From: Akkermansia biwaensis
GTDB lineage: Bacteria; Verrucomicrobiota; Verrucomicrobiia; Verrucomicrobiales; Akkermansiaceae
Direction of reading: 5' to 3'
DNA length: 64,000 bases
Assembly: GCF_026072915.1 (NCBI RefSeq)
Contig: NZ_AP025943.1
Coordinates: forward strand, 3,100,001 to 3,164,000
Both the position numbers and the translations under genes were made by a program. Positions 26,434-34,710 of this stretch are shown one piece after another. The notes under the pieces were generated by a model. That model was not told the DNA's origin. It did no database searches and was given only the letters and a program-made list of their open reading frames with translations. Within the stretch, counting starts at the first letter, position 1; the number at the start of each line of letters is the position of its first letter.

Positions 26434-27438
26434 ATGATACGCCTTTCCGACCACATCGCCGCAGCCGGGGGCTGGCTTTCCCTGGAAGCCTTCATGCAAC
26501 TGGCCCTGCACCATCCCGAGGAAGGCTATTATTCCACCGCCATTGAAAACATCGGAATGCGCGGGGATTTTTCCACCACGCCCACTCTTTCCCCCATTCT
26601 GGCCAAAGCCATCATCGCCCGCTGGAAGGAGGCGTGCGCCCGCTGCGGCACGCGCCTGCCCCTGCTGGAGATAGGAGCCGGGTCCGGCGCCCTGGCCGTC
26701 AAGATCATGGACCAGCTGGGCTTCTGGAACCGGCTGAACACGGATTACGTGATTGTGGAGGCGTCCCCCCGGCTCCGGGAGTTCCAGCACCTTTTGCTGG
26801 GCAGCCAGGCAAAAATCTATTCCGGCATGGAAAAAGCCCTGAAGCATTGCGGCGGAAAGGCCTTTATTTTTTCCAATGAACTGGTGGACGCCTTTCCCGC
26901 GCGGGTGTTCGAATACACGGAACAGGGCTGGCAGGAAGTCGGCCTGACCGTGAAGGACGGCGCCATCCGGGAGGAATTGCGTCCCGTCCTTCAGAAGCCC
27001 CTGTTTTCCCACATGCTGGAGTACGATTCCCAGCCGGGCCAGCGTATTGAAATCCATGATTCCTACGCCAAGTGGTTCACCGCATGGCTTCCCCTGTGGA
27101 GTACGGGCTCCATGACGGTCATCGACTATGGCGCGGAGATGGAATACCTGTACCATCGCCGCCCGAAGGGCTCCCTGCGCGGCTACAAGAGCCACCAGGT
27201 ACTGAGCGGGGAAGAGCTGTACCGCTACCCCGGCATGACGGACATCACCTGCGACGTCAATTTCACGGACCTTCTGGAACTTTCCCGCAATTGCATCGGG
27301 GACCGGGTCACCCTGACCACCCAGCGTGACTACCTGCTTCCCTACGCGGAAAACACGCCGCAGGACGCCTTCCTGACGGACGAATACGGCGCGGGCAGTC
27401 ATTTCCAGGTGCTGATTCACGAACGTTTGCAACCATGA
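26434..27438 (+). CDS. SAM-dependent methyltransferase, MidA/NDUFAF7 family
   Basis: A 334-residue Methyltransf_28 (MidA) family protein. The start LSLEAFMQLALHHPEEGYYST, followed by RGDFSTTPTLSPILAKAI, and the SAM-binding LLEIGAGSGALAVKIMDQL are typical. Conserved IFSNELVDAFPARVFEY and VIDYGAEMEYLYH segments follow. The eukaryotic relative NDUFAF7 methylates an arginine of complex I subunit NDUFS2 during assembly; bacterial roles are mostly unproven. It is notable that nuoB-nuoC lie less than 700 bases downstream on the same strand. It sits in an apparent operon with nadA and a small membrane protein. Confidence 0.83.
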   Translation: MIRLSDHIAAAGGWLSLEAFMQLALHHPEEGYYSTAIENIGMRGDFSTTPTLSPILAKAIIARWKEACARCGTRLPLLEIGAGSGALAVKIMDQLGFWNRLNTDYVIVEASPRLREFQHLLLGSQAKIYSGMEKALKHCGGKAFIFSNELVDAFPARVFEYTEQGWQEVGLTVKDGAIREELRPVLQKPLFSHMLEYDSQPGQRIEIHDSYAKWFTAWLPLWSTGSMTVIDYGAEMEYLYHRRPKGSLRGYKSHQVLSGEELYRYPGMTDITCDVNFTDLLELSRNCIGDRVTLTTQRDYLLPYAENTPQDAFLTDEYGAGSHFQVLIHERLQP

Positions 27439-27450
27439 ACTCTATTTCTC

Positions 27451-27732
27451 ATGACCATTCTGAATTTGCTGCTGGACCTTATTGATTCCCTGTCCCTGCT
27501 TTCCAGCCTCAATCCCTGCGCCCTCTATCCGGGAGAGTTTCTTTACTGGCGTCTTGGGGGCATCATCCTGCTGGCTTTCGTGCCGGGCGTATGGCTCTTC
27601 AGCGGCATGCTGGGGGACACGGCGTGCGTGGCGGCAAGCATTATCTCAGGGCTCTGGCTGATTGTTCATCTGGCCATCCGTTCCAGCCTTGCCTCCCACT
27701 ACGAGAGAGGACAATCTAACAAGAATTATTGA
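27451..27732 (+). CDS. Small membrane protein, unknown function
   Basis: A 93-residue protein with two or three hydrophobic segments (residues ~1-20, ~33-52, ~56-78) and a charged C-terminal tail (SHYERGQSNKNY). It starts 12 bases after the MidA gene and is probably the last gene of the nadA operon. No motif was recognised. Its stop is followed at once by the palindrome GAGTAT-CA-ATACTC (27731-27744). Confidence 0.6.
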   Translation: MTILNLLLDLIDSLSLLSSLNPCALYPGEFLYWRLGGIILLAFVPGVWLFSGMLGDTACVAASIISGLWLIVHLAIRSSLASHYERGQSNKNY

Positions 27733-27795
27733 GTATCAATACTCGAATTGCTCGTGTCATAATTTCTTCAACTTTTTTGAACGTCAAACCGTCAT

Positions 27796-27850
27796 GCGGA
27801 CTCTAACCTCCATCAGCAACAAACCGGACGGCGGGAGGTAGAGAGACCGC
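27796..27850 (+). ncRNA. Candidate structured RNA (interrupted hairpin before a terminator)
   Basis: Three helices stack around a 22-base loop: GCGG (27796-27799) with CCGC (27847-27850), CTCT (27801-27804) with AGAG (27840-27843), and ACCTCC (27806-27811) with GGAGGT (27834-27839). The loop contains GACGG, which could also pair with CCGTC just upstream (27790-27793 region) as a pseudoknot. The strong terminator at 27899-27930 would end such a transcript. The pairing is visible by eye; that it is a functional RNA is inference, and the strand is uncertain. Confidence 0.4.
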
Positions 27851-27898
27851 CGTTCATAATGGGGAGTTCTGAGTTTCATAGGTAATATAGTTGGATAA

Positions 27899-27930
27899 AA
27901 ACCCGCACGGGGGCAACCCCGTGCGGGTTT
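27899..27930. terminator. Perfect bidirectional intrinsic terminator
   Basis: AAACCCGCACGGGG (27899-27912) pairs perfectly with CCCCGTGCGGGTTT (27917-27930), a 14-bp stem with loop GCAA. The T run is longer on the minus strand (TTTTTA) than on the plus strand (TTTA), so it may end a leftward small RNA as well as the nadA operon. Confidence 0.9.
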
Positions 27931-27936
27931 ATTCAT

Positions 27937-27973
27937 CCCGTTCCGAATGGTTTGAAAGACCAGGCGGAACGGG
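27937..27973. other. Two-part hairpin in the nuoB leader
   Basis: CCCGTTCCG (27937-27945) pairs with CGGAACGGG (27965-27973). Inside, after an AA/GG mismatch pair, TGGT (27948-27951) pairs with ACCA (27959-27962) around a 7-base loop. It lies between the terminator and nuoB. The internal tandem purine mismatch is typical of structured RNA, but the function is unknown. Confidence 0.45.
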
Positions 27974-28061
27974 GCCGTAGAAAAACATGACTGAACCAAA
28001 TTAAGGCTTGAGAGTTGAAGGCAGGTCGCTAATCTGGCTCCAGCAAGATTTATCTATCATC

Positions 28062-28643
28062 ATGGTCACCACAAACGAACCGAATATTTACGAAACAGGA
28101 GTATTGGACACCAATGCGGAAGGCAATTTCGTCTACACCACGCTGGATGCCGCCATCAACTGGATTCGTAAAAATTCCCTCTGGCCCATGCCGATGGGGC
28201 TTTCCTGCTGTGCCATCGAATTCATGGCCGTGGCCTGCTCCCGGTACGATCTTTCCCGCTTCGGCTCCGAAGTGACGCGCTTTTCCCCGCGCCAGGCGGA
28301 CGTGATGATCGTTGCCGGCACCGTGACCTACAAGATGGCCTTGGCCGTGCGCCGCATCTGGGACCAGATGCCGGAGCCCAAATGGTGCATTGCGATGGGC
28401 GCCTGCGCTTCCACCGGCGGCATGTTCCGCTCCTATTCCGTGCTGCAGGGCGTGGACAAGATTCTGCCCGTGGACGTTTACATTTCCGGGTGCCCTCCCC
28501 GGCCGGAAGCCATTCTGGAAGCATTGCTCACCCTGCGCAAGAAGCTGGACACCCAGCATCCCGCCCGCACCTTCTTCAAGAAGGATGAACCCAGGGAAGC
28601 CAACTCCCCCATGCCGATTTCCACGGAAATGCCCATCGAATAA
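28062..28643 (+). CDS. nuoB: NADH-quinone oxidoreductase subunit B
   Basis: A 193-residue complex I subunit carrying the terminal [4Fe-4S] cluster N2. The cluster cysteines are visible in [23 protein letters not shown], in [14 protein letters not shown] and in [36 protein letters not shown] is also conserved. The start at 28062 was chosen over an upstream GTG/ATG-type extension because similarity begins after it. nuoC follows 35 bases later, but no nuoD or other complex I gene is next to them, so the remaining subunits must be elsewhere. Confidence 0.94.
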   Translation: MVTTNEPNIYETGVLDTNAEGNFVYTTLDAAINWIRKNSLWPMPMGLSCCAIEFMAVACSRYDLSRFGSEVTRFSPRQADVMIVAGTVTYKMALAVRRIWDQMPEPKWCIAMGACASTGGMFRSYSVLQGVDKILPVDVYISGCPPRPEAILEALLTLRKKLDTQHPARTFFKKDEPREANSPMPISTEMPIE

Positions 28644-28678
28644 TCCTTCCCTCCTCCACCTTTTAACTCCTTTTCTCC

Positions 28679-29263
28679 ATGCCTTCTTCAGAATCACAGA
28701 TCAAGACCGCCGCAGACAGCGTCCTGAACCGCTTCGGCAGGGACGTCATCACAGACCGTTATGAATTCCGCGGAGACACCACGCTGACCGTGGCCCGCAA
28801 TTCCGTGGCGGAAGTCGTCCGCTGGCTGCGGGATTCCGCCGGGTTCGACATGCTGGTGAACCTCTGCTCCGTGGACAACATGGGCGAGAGCCCCCGCTTT
28901 GAAGTCATCTACACGCTGACCCAGGCGGAAACGGGCGTGAACCTGAGCCTCAAGACGAAGGTGGACGACGGCGAGGAAGTGCCCAGCGTCTCCGGGATTT
29001 TCCAGGGCGCCAACTGGCACGAACGCGAAGTGTGGGACCTGATGGGCATTAAATTCTCCGGCCATCCGGACATGCGCCGCATCCTGATGTGGGAGGGCTA
29101 TCCCTATTTCCCGCTCCGGAAGGATTTCCCCGTCCAGGGCCTGCCCACGGAAGTGCCCGGAGTGGCGTTTACGGAAGCAGCCCCCACCCAGGGAGCGCCG
29201 TTCGCCACGGAACAGGGCGCCTGCCCCAGTACATGCCGCGAACCCAGGTCACACAAGTTTTAG
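28679..29263 (+). CDS. nuoC: NADH-quinone oxidoreductase subunit C
   Basis: A 194-residue hydrophilic-arm subunit of complex I (30 kDa family). FDMLVNLCSVDNMGESPRFEVIYTLTQ, the diagnostic GANWHEREVWDLMGIKFSGHPDMRRILMWEGYPYFPLRKDFP and a short tail are seen. In many genomes nuoC is fused to or followed by nuoD; here it ends and is followed by an unrelated lipoprotein gene. The last ~25 residues (TQGAPFATEQGACPSTC...) are not family-like. Confidence 0.93.
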   Translation: MPSSESQIKTAADSVLNRFGRDVITDRYEFRGDTTLTVARNSVAEVVRWLRDSAGFDMLVNLCSVDNMGESPRFEVIYTLTQAETGVNLSLKTKVDDGEEVPSVSGIFQGANWHEREVWDLMGIKFSGHPDMRRILMWEGYPYFPLRKDFPVQGLPTEVPGVAFTEAAPTQGAPFATEQGACPSTCREPRSHKF

Positions 29264-29298
29264 CCCCGTTTTCCGCCCTGCGAGCCAGGGCCCGCCCC

Positions 29299-30129
29299 AT
29301 GATCCGTTTCGCCTCCATCCTGTCAGTATGCTTCATCAGCCTGCTCGGCAGCTGCCAGAACGCCAATCCGGCAGAGCAGGAATGGAAGGATCAGTTGTAT
29401 AAAAATCTGGCCCTCGTCGGAGCCAGGAATTGGATTGTCATTGCGGAGGCCTCTTTCCCGGCTTATACGGGCCCCGGCATCAAGACCATGGTTTCCGACA
29501 AGAAGTCCGACGAAGTTCTTCTTGAGGTTCTGGACATTCTGGAAGAGGAAGCCCACGTGCTGCCCCGCATCATGATCAGCTCCGAGCTGCGCAGCGTCAC
29601 GGAAGACTACGCCCCCGGCATCAAGCGCTACCGCAACAATATCAACAAGATGCTTCCCGGACGCCAGCATTTTGAACTGATGAGCCGCACGATCAATTCC
29701 CTGATCGAGGACGCTTCCAAACAGTTCAATGTATTGGTCATCAAGACCAAAACGGCGCTTCCCTATTCCAACATTTACATTGAACTGGATTCCGGCTACT
29801 GGAATTCGGAGTCGGAAACGGCCCTGCGCAAAAAGCTGGAGGCCAGGGACGCCGCCAACCGCCGCCAGGCCGGGGATACCGTTCTGGACGTTCCTCTTGC
29901 TCCTGTCCCGGTCCCCAATCCCGCAACCGCACCGGTGCAGCCCAGTTCCGAAGCCCCGCCGCCGGCCGTTCCCGCCGCATCTCCTGCGGACAAGCTCCCC
30001 GTGCTCCCCAAAGACGGCGGACAACCGGCCCCTGCCGCGCCTCCGGCCGGAGACAAGGCGCCCGGTATCGCCCCGCCGCCCATCAAGGACCCGCTGGGCG
30101 GCAAGTCAGCCATCGCCAGATTTTCATGA
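29299..30129 (+). CDS. Lipoprotein with RbsD/FucU-like domain and Pro-rich tail
   Basis: A 276-residue protein with a lipoprotein signal (MIRFASILSVCFISLLGSCQN, lipobox LGSC). Residues ~30-185 resemble the RbsD/FucU sugar mutarotase/pyranase fold: LALVGARNWIVIAEASFPAYTGPGIKTM corresponds to the N-terminal strand-loop, EAHVLPRIMISSEL to the middle and ALPYSNIYIELDSGYW to the SPYANIIL strand at the C terminus. The assignment rests on pattern only. From ~200 on the protein is proline/alanine rich. An envelope-anchored RbsD-like protein would be unusual. Its stop overlaps the next start by four bases (ATGA). The start follows the lipobox logic; longer upstream frames overlap nuoC. Confidence 0.55.
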   Translation: MIRFASILSVCFISLLGSCQNANPAEQEWKDQLYKNLALVGARNWIVIAEASFPAYTGPGIKTMVSDKKSDEVLLEVLDILEEEAHVLPRIMISSELRSVTEDYAPGIKRYRNNINKMLPGRQHFELMSRTINSLIEDASKQFNVLVIKTKTALPYSNIYIELDSGYWNSESETALRKKLEARDAANRRQAGDTVLDVPLAPVPVPNPATAPVQPSSEAPPPAVPAASPADKLPVLPKDGGQPAPAAPPAGDKAPGIAPPPIKDPLGGKSAIARFS

Positions 30130-30437
30130 ACCGACATATCGATAAGGCTACCGAGGAACGCCTCCGCATTGAAGCATGGGTGGGCGACGCCATTCTGGCG
30201 CTCTACGTAAGGGAGTGGATTCTGGCGGAGGAAGGAGCCATCAACGGCAAGCTCTTCGTGGAATTCACCAGCAATGATTTCCTGCGCCGCACGGGCAACG
30301 CCACGGGAGTGGAAGCGGAAATAGGCCGCATGTTCAAGGCGGAGGGACTGGAAGCCGCCTACGCCTGGATTGAACAGAATTTGAGACCCCGCATGGAGGA
30401 GCGCTGGCATACCCTGCGCCGGAAAGCCCTCAGGTAA
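30126..30437 (+). CDS. Mini-III-like ribonuclease III domain protein
   Basis: A 103-residue protein made only of an RNase III-type fold. RIEAWVGDAILALYVREWIL matches the RNase III signature helix (E-x-x-G-D-A-x-L) and is closest in pattern to Mini-III (AYIGDAVYELYVR). TSNDFLRRTGNATGVEAEIGRMFKAEGLEAAYAWIEQNL covers the second half. There is no dsRNA-binding domain. Mini-III matures 23S rRNA in Bacillus, but this protein is shorter and the second metal-binding acid is not certain. It is translationally coupled to the RbsD-like lipoprotein (ATGA overlap) and followed 10 bases later by menE. Confidence 0.7.
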   Translation: MNRHIDKATEERLRIEAWVGDAILALYVREWILAEEGAINGKLFVEFTSNDFLRRTGNATGVEAEIGRMFKAEGLEAAYAWIEQNLRPRMEERWHTLRRKALR

Positions 30438-30447
30438 TCCCGCCGCC

Positions 30448-31587
30448 ATGCCCGCTACCGGAACACCCATGCCCTGGGAACAAAACGCCGGACCGTGCGT
30501 GATGGCGCCTCCGCACCTGTCGGAATGGGCGCGCCGCGCCGCCGCTTTCCTGGAGCGGCAAGGCATGGAAGACCTGATCGCCTTCGCCACGTCCGGTTCC
30601 TCCGGCTCCCCGCCCAAGGCCGTTTTGTTTACCCGGCAGGCGCTGGACATCTGTGCCCGCGGCGCTCTGGAGCACCTGCATGCGGAACGCGGAGACTGGT
30701 GCTGCCCCCTGCCCGTCTGGCACGTGGGGGGCGCCATGATTTACCTGCGCGCCGGGCTTGCCGGCACGGCCGTGCATGCCCTGGAGGGCAAGTGGAATCC
30801 GCGTGCCTACGCGGACCTGATGAAAACTTCCGGAGCGCGGTGGTCCTCACTCGTGCCCACGCAGGTCGTTGACCTGGTGAACGGGGAAATACAGGCTCCC
30901 CCCGGCGTCCGGTGCATCATCGTGGGCGGCGGCGCGCTGGATATGGAGACGGGCAGGCGCGCCCGAGCGCTCGGCTGGCCCGTGGTTCAGAGCTACGGCA
31001 TGACGGAGTCCGGCTCCCAGCTGGCTACCGCCCTTCCGGATGAACCCTACCATACGGACCGGCTTTCCATTCTCCCGCACTGGGAGGTGGCGGCGGATTC
31101 CCTGTGCCGTGCGCGCTTCCAGGGGGAAGGCAAGCTGTGCGGACGCCTGCTGACGCAGGACAACGGCGAATTCCTGCTGGAACACGTGCCGTCCCGCGAT
31201 TGGTGGACTACCTGCGACCTGGTGCGCCTGGAAGGACGCTTCCTGACGTTCCTGCGCCGGGCCGACAGGCTCGTCAAAATCCTGGGGGAACTGGTTGATC
31301 CGGATGCGGTCCAGGAGGCCCTGCAGCGCCGCGCGCCCGGCGCCGTGGTGGAAGCCACGGCCCACCCGCGCGCAGGCGCGGAACTGGTGGCCTGCGGTCC
31401 TTCCATGGCACGTCTGAAAGAAGCTTCCCGCGAATGGAATGAAACGGCGCCCGGCCCGCAGCGCATAGGCTCCATCATGGAAACGCCCATACCCCTGACA
31501 ATCATGGGAAAACTGGACCGCACCGCCCTGCGCGCCATGATGCGGGAACATCCTGAGAAACGGGAGCGGGTGGACTTTCCCCGGTAG
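30448..31587 (+). CDS. menE: AMP-binding ligase, probable o-succinylbenzoate--CoA ligase
   Basis: A 379-residue acyl-adenylate ligase. LIAFATSGSSGSPPKAVLFTRQAL is the phosphate-binding loop (P-loop-like TSGSSGxPK); WCCPLPVWHVGGAMIYLRA, VVQSYGMTESGSQLAT (A5), WWTTCDLVRLEGRFLTFLRRADRLVKILGELV (A7/A8) and the C-terminal lysine in IMGKLDR (A10) complete the set. The short length and the LPVWHVGG segment are characteristic of MenE, which activates o-succinylbenzoate in menaquinone synthesis. No other men gene is adjacent. The start codon is uncertain; MAPPHLSEW at residue ~19 is an alternative. Confidence 0.78.
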   Translation: MPATGTPMPWEQNAGPCVMAPPHLSEWARRAAAFLERQGMEDLIAFATSGSSGSPPKAVLFTRQALDICARGALEHLHAERGDWCCPLPVWHVGGAMIYLRAGLAGTAVHALEGKWNPRAYADLMKTSGARWSSLVPTQVVDLVNGEIQAPPGVRCIIVGGGALDMETGRRARALGWPVVQSYGMTESGSQLATALPDEPYHTDRLSILPHWEVAADSLCRARFQGEGKLCGRLLTQDNGEFLLEHVPSRDWWTTCDLVRLEGRFLTFLRRADRLVKILGELVDPDAVQEALQRRAPGAVVEATAHPRAGAELVACGPSMARLKEASREWNETAPGPQRIGSIMETPIPLTIMGKLDRTALRAMMREHPEKRERVDFPR

Positions 31588-31751
31588 GAACGCATCCGTT
31601 CCGCGGCTTTTCATTTCGCCCTCCGGAGTGCCGGCAGAGGCATATCCGCCACTCCCGGAAAAAGAACGTGACATAATAAATATTTAAACATCAGGGCACG
31701 TGAAAAACGCTTGTAGGGCATAGGTTTTTCCTGTTAGAAAAGAACTAATCC

Positions 31752-34469
31752 ATGCGTGCCCGTCTTTTGCTTATTCCTTTTATTTTTTCCGCCCTGGCCA
31801 ACGCCCAGGACGTTCCCGCGGCATCGATGGAGACGGCGTCCGGAAAACCCGGACAGGTTCAGTCCCCGCATCTGGACCAACTGCCCATGGACGGAGGGTG
31901 GACTTACGGAGAACTTCTCGACAAGGCCCTGACGGGCGATTTTCGTGCCAATATGCTGGCAGGGGAGTACTGGATGGGGTTTTATTACCTGAACCGGGGC
32001 GACCTGCCCCTGGCCTGCCTGGAGCACATGCAGAGCTTTTTCCAGAAAGCGGCGGAGAAGTCCGGGCATCCGGCTCCGCGGCTGATGATGACGGACCCCT
32101 ACGGGATTTTCGGGATTTTCAAAACCGCCCCCATGCGGCCGGAACATGCGGAATGGCTCGCCGACTGCCGCAAGCTGGCGGAACAGGGGGACATGGATGC
32201 CGTGACGGCCCTGTACACGGTTACGGACCTTCCCGCGGAAGATTTGAAGCGTTATCTCGCGTCGCTGGAAAAGAAGGCGGCCAAGGGGGACCAGGACGCC
32301 CTGGCCCAGCTTGCCTTCATCAAAACGGACTGGCTGAAGGAAGACCCGGCCGCCACTCTTGCCACTCTGCAGAAGCACGGCAGAAATGCCAAACCGGTCC
32401 TGCTGGCGCGGATGGGTCAGCTGGCCCTTTCCCTGGGCAATTCCGTTCCCCAAAACGATCCGCGCCGGAAGGAATGGCGGGATTTGGCCGTTCAAACACT
32501 TTCCCGGGCTGCGGAACAGGGCCATGCCACGGCCATGCGTATCCTCGCGGCCATGCCGGAAGGAACCGATGCGGAAAAAAACAAGGGATTTCTGAAAAGC
32601 CTGTGCGCCCGGGGAGACCTGGAATGCCTGCTGGCCGGACTTTCCGGCTACATGAAGGAAAAGCCCGGTTCCGTGGACGGAAAGATGCTGCAGGACATGT
32701 TCGACAAAGCCCGGAAACTGGGCAGCAACAATGCCTGCGCGTGGTATTCCCAGCTTCTGTCCGAGGCCAAGCCTCCGCAGGAACAGGAAGTGCAGGAAGC
32801 GGCCCGGGCCCTGCTGGCGCTTCATGACGAACGGGCCATGCCCTTCCTGAAAGAACCGCTCGCGCTTCCGCAGAAAAAACTCAACCATCTTCCCCCCTAC
32901 GCCAAAACTCACAAGGAACTGGAACTGGCCTCCCAGATGGGGGACGTGGATTCCTGCGTCCAGCTCGGCGAGCTGTGGAAAGAGGAATTAGCCAATACGA
33001 TGGATTCCGTGGGAAAGGCCCATGAAGCGCAGGAGAACATGCGCACGTGGTACAAGATGGCGGCGGAGGAAGGCCACCCCCTTGCCAAATTGCGCCTGGC
33101 CCAGATGGAAGACCCCGACCTGCTGGAAAAACCGGCTTCGGAGCCGGGGGCAACTCTGCTGAACGACTGCCTGGCCAAAGCCGCCACCGGAGATTTCATT
33201 ACGTTGAAAGGCATTGCGGAGTACGTCACGCCGGAACAGTGGGAAACCCTGATAGCCCCCCTCCGCAGCAAGGCACGGGAAGGAGATTCCGTCAGCCAGG
33301 CCAATCTGGCTTATCTGATGCTGTTCAGCTACAGGAGCGAGGAGTCCGGCTACCCGGAAGCCCTTGCCTGGGCCCGCCTTTCCGCCGGACAGGGCGATCC
33401 CTGCGGCATGTACGTTCTGGGCCGCGCGCTGATTTATGAGTTCGGGCTGGAAAAGCGCATGGCGGAAGGAGATTCCTGGATGTTCCGCGCGGCCCTGAAA
33501 GGCCATGTGGACGCGGCGGACATATGGAGCTCCAACAACGAGAACCTTCAGCCCTACAGCGCCATGATGCATGGTCTTGCTTCCCGCGGGCACATCCCTT
33601 CCCTGCTTTTCCTGGCGAACCAGGCGGCCTATCCCCAGAATGCGGCGGAACAGACAGCCGGAGAGGAAAGGAAGGATGCCTCCCGCACGGACAAGACGGC
33701 CACGGGAGGGGAGGACACCGATCCCGGCGCCGTTCCCCCGTGGATGACCGAAAGCGGCAGGGAACGCAGCGCTCCGGAGCCCTCCACCGTCAATCCGGAA
33801 GCCGTGAAGTTCTGGGAACAGGCGGCGGAACTGGGAAGCCTGACCGCCCTGGACGAACTGGCCGCCTATTACGAAACCGTGGCCCGCAACGTGCAGGACC
33901 CGGCCGAACGCCAGCAGCTTCAGGCCTCCGCCATGACCGCTTCCACCGCACTGGTGAGAAAGAACGACGTGCGCGGATTCAAGCGCATGGCCCGTTATTA
34001 CGAGCAGGGAATCGGCGTGCAGCCGAACAAGGAGCTGCACAGGGATTACGTGCTGAAAGCTGCGGAAACGAACGATCCGGAAGCCCTGGTGGAAAAGGCC
34101 AGGCTGCTGATCAAGGGAGAAGGGATGGAACCGGACCCGAAAGCCGCTCTGGACATTCTGACGAGGCTGGAACCGAACCAGGTGCGTCCCGTTCCCGGAT
34201 TGTACTTCCTGCTGGGCTATCTGCATGAAGAAGGACTGGGCACGCAAAGGGACACCGCCCTGGCGTACCAGTTCTACATGAAGGGAGCGGAACAGGAAGA
34301 CGACAAGGCCATGAACAATCTCGGCTCCATGTATGAAGGAGGAAACGGAGTGGCTAAGAACCTGGAGGAAGCCAAAAAATGGTATGAACAGGCGGCCGCC
34401 CTGGGCAATGAAGACGCCCGGGCCAATATGAAACGGGTCAAGGAGAAGATGAAGAAGGCGATTAAGTAA
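31752..34469 (+). CDS. Secreted Sel1-like repeat (SLR) protein
   Basis: A 905-residue protein with an N-terminal signal peptide (MRARLLLIPFIFSALANAQ) and many helical Sel1/TPR-type repeats. The clearest are at the C terminus: ALAYQFYMKGAEQEDDKAMNNLGSMYEGGNGVAKNLEEAKKWYEQAAALGNEDA. Earlier units include MRTWYKMAAEEGHPLAKLRLAQM and EALAWARLSAGQGDPCGMYVLGRAL. A low-complexity acidic linker is near residues 630-670. Such proteins are periplasmic or surface scaffolds for protein contacts. No enzymatic motif. Monocistronic, preceded by an AT-rich stretch (31670-31745) that probably holds its promoter. Confidence 0.82.
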   Translation: MRARLLLIPFIFSALANAQDVPAASMETASGKPGQVQSPHLDQLPMDGGWTYGELLDKALTGDFRANMLAGEYWMGFYYLNRGDLPLACLEHMQSFFQKAAEKSGHPAPRLMMTDPYGIFGIFKTAPMRPEHAEWLADCRKLAEQGDMDAVTALYTVTDLPAEDLKRYLASLEKKAAKGDQDALAQLAFIKTDWLKEDPAATLATLQKHGRNAKPVLLARMGQLALSLGNSVPQNDPRRKEWRDLAVQTLSRAAEQGHATAMRILAAMPEGTDAEKNKGFLKSLCARGDLECLLAGLSGYMKEKPGSVDGKMLQDMFDKARKLGSNNACAWYSQLLSEAKPPQEQEVQEAARALLALHDERAMPFLKEPLALPQKKLNHLPPYAKTHKELELASQMGDVDSCVQLGELWKEELANTMDSVGKAHEAQENMRTWYKMAAEEGHPLAKLRLAQMEDPDLLEKPASEPGATLLNDCLAKAATGDFITLKGIAEYVTPEQWETLIAPLRSKAREGDSVSQANLAYLMLFSYRSEESGYPEALAWARLSAGQGDPCGMYVLGRALIYEFGLEKRMAEGDSWMFRAALKGHVDAADIWSSNNENLQPYSAMMHGLASRGHIPSLLFLANQAAYPQNAAEQTAGEERKDASRTDKTATGGEDTDPGAVPPWMTESGRERSAPEPSTVNPEAVKFWEQAAELGSLTALDELAAYYETVARNVQDPAERQQLQASAMTASTALVRKNDVRGFKRMARYYEQGIGVQPNKELHRDYVLKAAETNDPEALVEKARLLIKGEGMEPDPKAALDILTRLEPNQVRPVPGLYFLLGYLHEEGLGTQRDTALAYQFYMKGAEQEDDKAMNNLGSMYEGGNGVAKNLEEAKKWYEQAAALGNEDARANMKRVKEKMKKAIK

Positions 34470-34710
34470 TCCCCGCTTCCGGGAATGCCCTCAGCGTGGA
34501 GAACGGTTGTTTTCCATTCCCGTCCGCGCACGGAAACGGAAAACTCCGTCTTTCATGCTGAAAGCCCGCTGACGGCTCCCTGTCCGGTAGTGCATGGCGT
34601 CGTCCCATTTTTCTTTCCTCGCAGGGTCCGCATTCCTTCGGGCACGAAGACCCGAAGCTTCCGTTCCCCAAAAGGAGTTTGAAGGAGTTTTGGTGAAACC
34701 CGGCAGGGGA

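Larger units (their letters stand above)
27733..28061. other. Structured intergenic region upstream of nuoB
   Basis: A 329-base gap with unusual secondary-structure potential: palindrome 27731-27744, long interrupted hairpin 27796-27850, perfect bidirectional terminator 27899-27930 and a two-part hairpin 27937-27973, all upstream of nuoB. It may encode one or two small RNAs or a leader for nuoB; no known RNA family was recognised. Confidence 0.5.
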
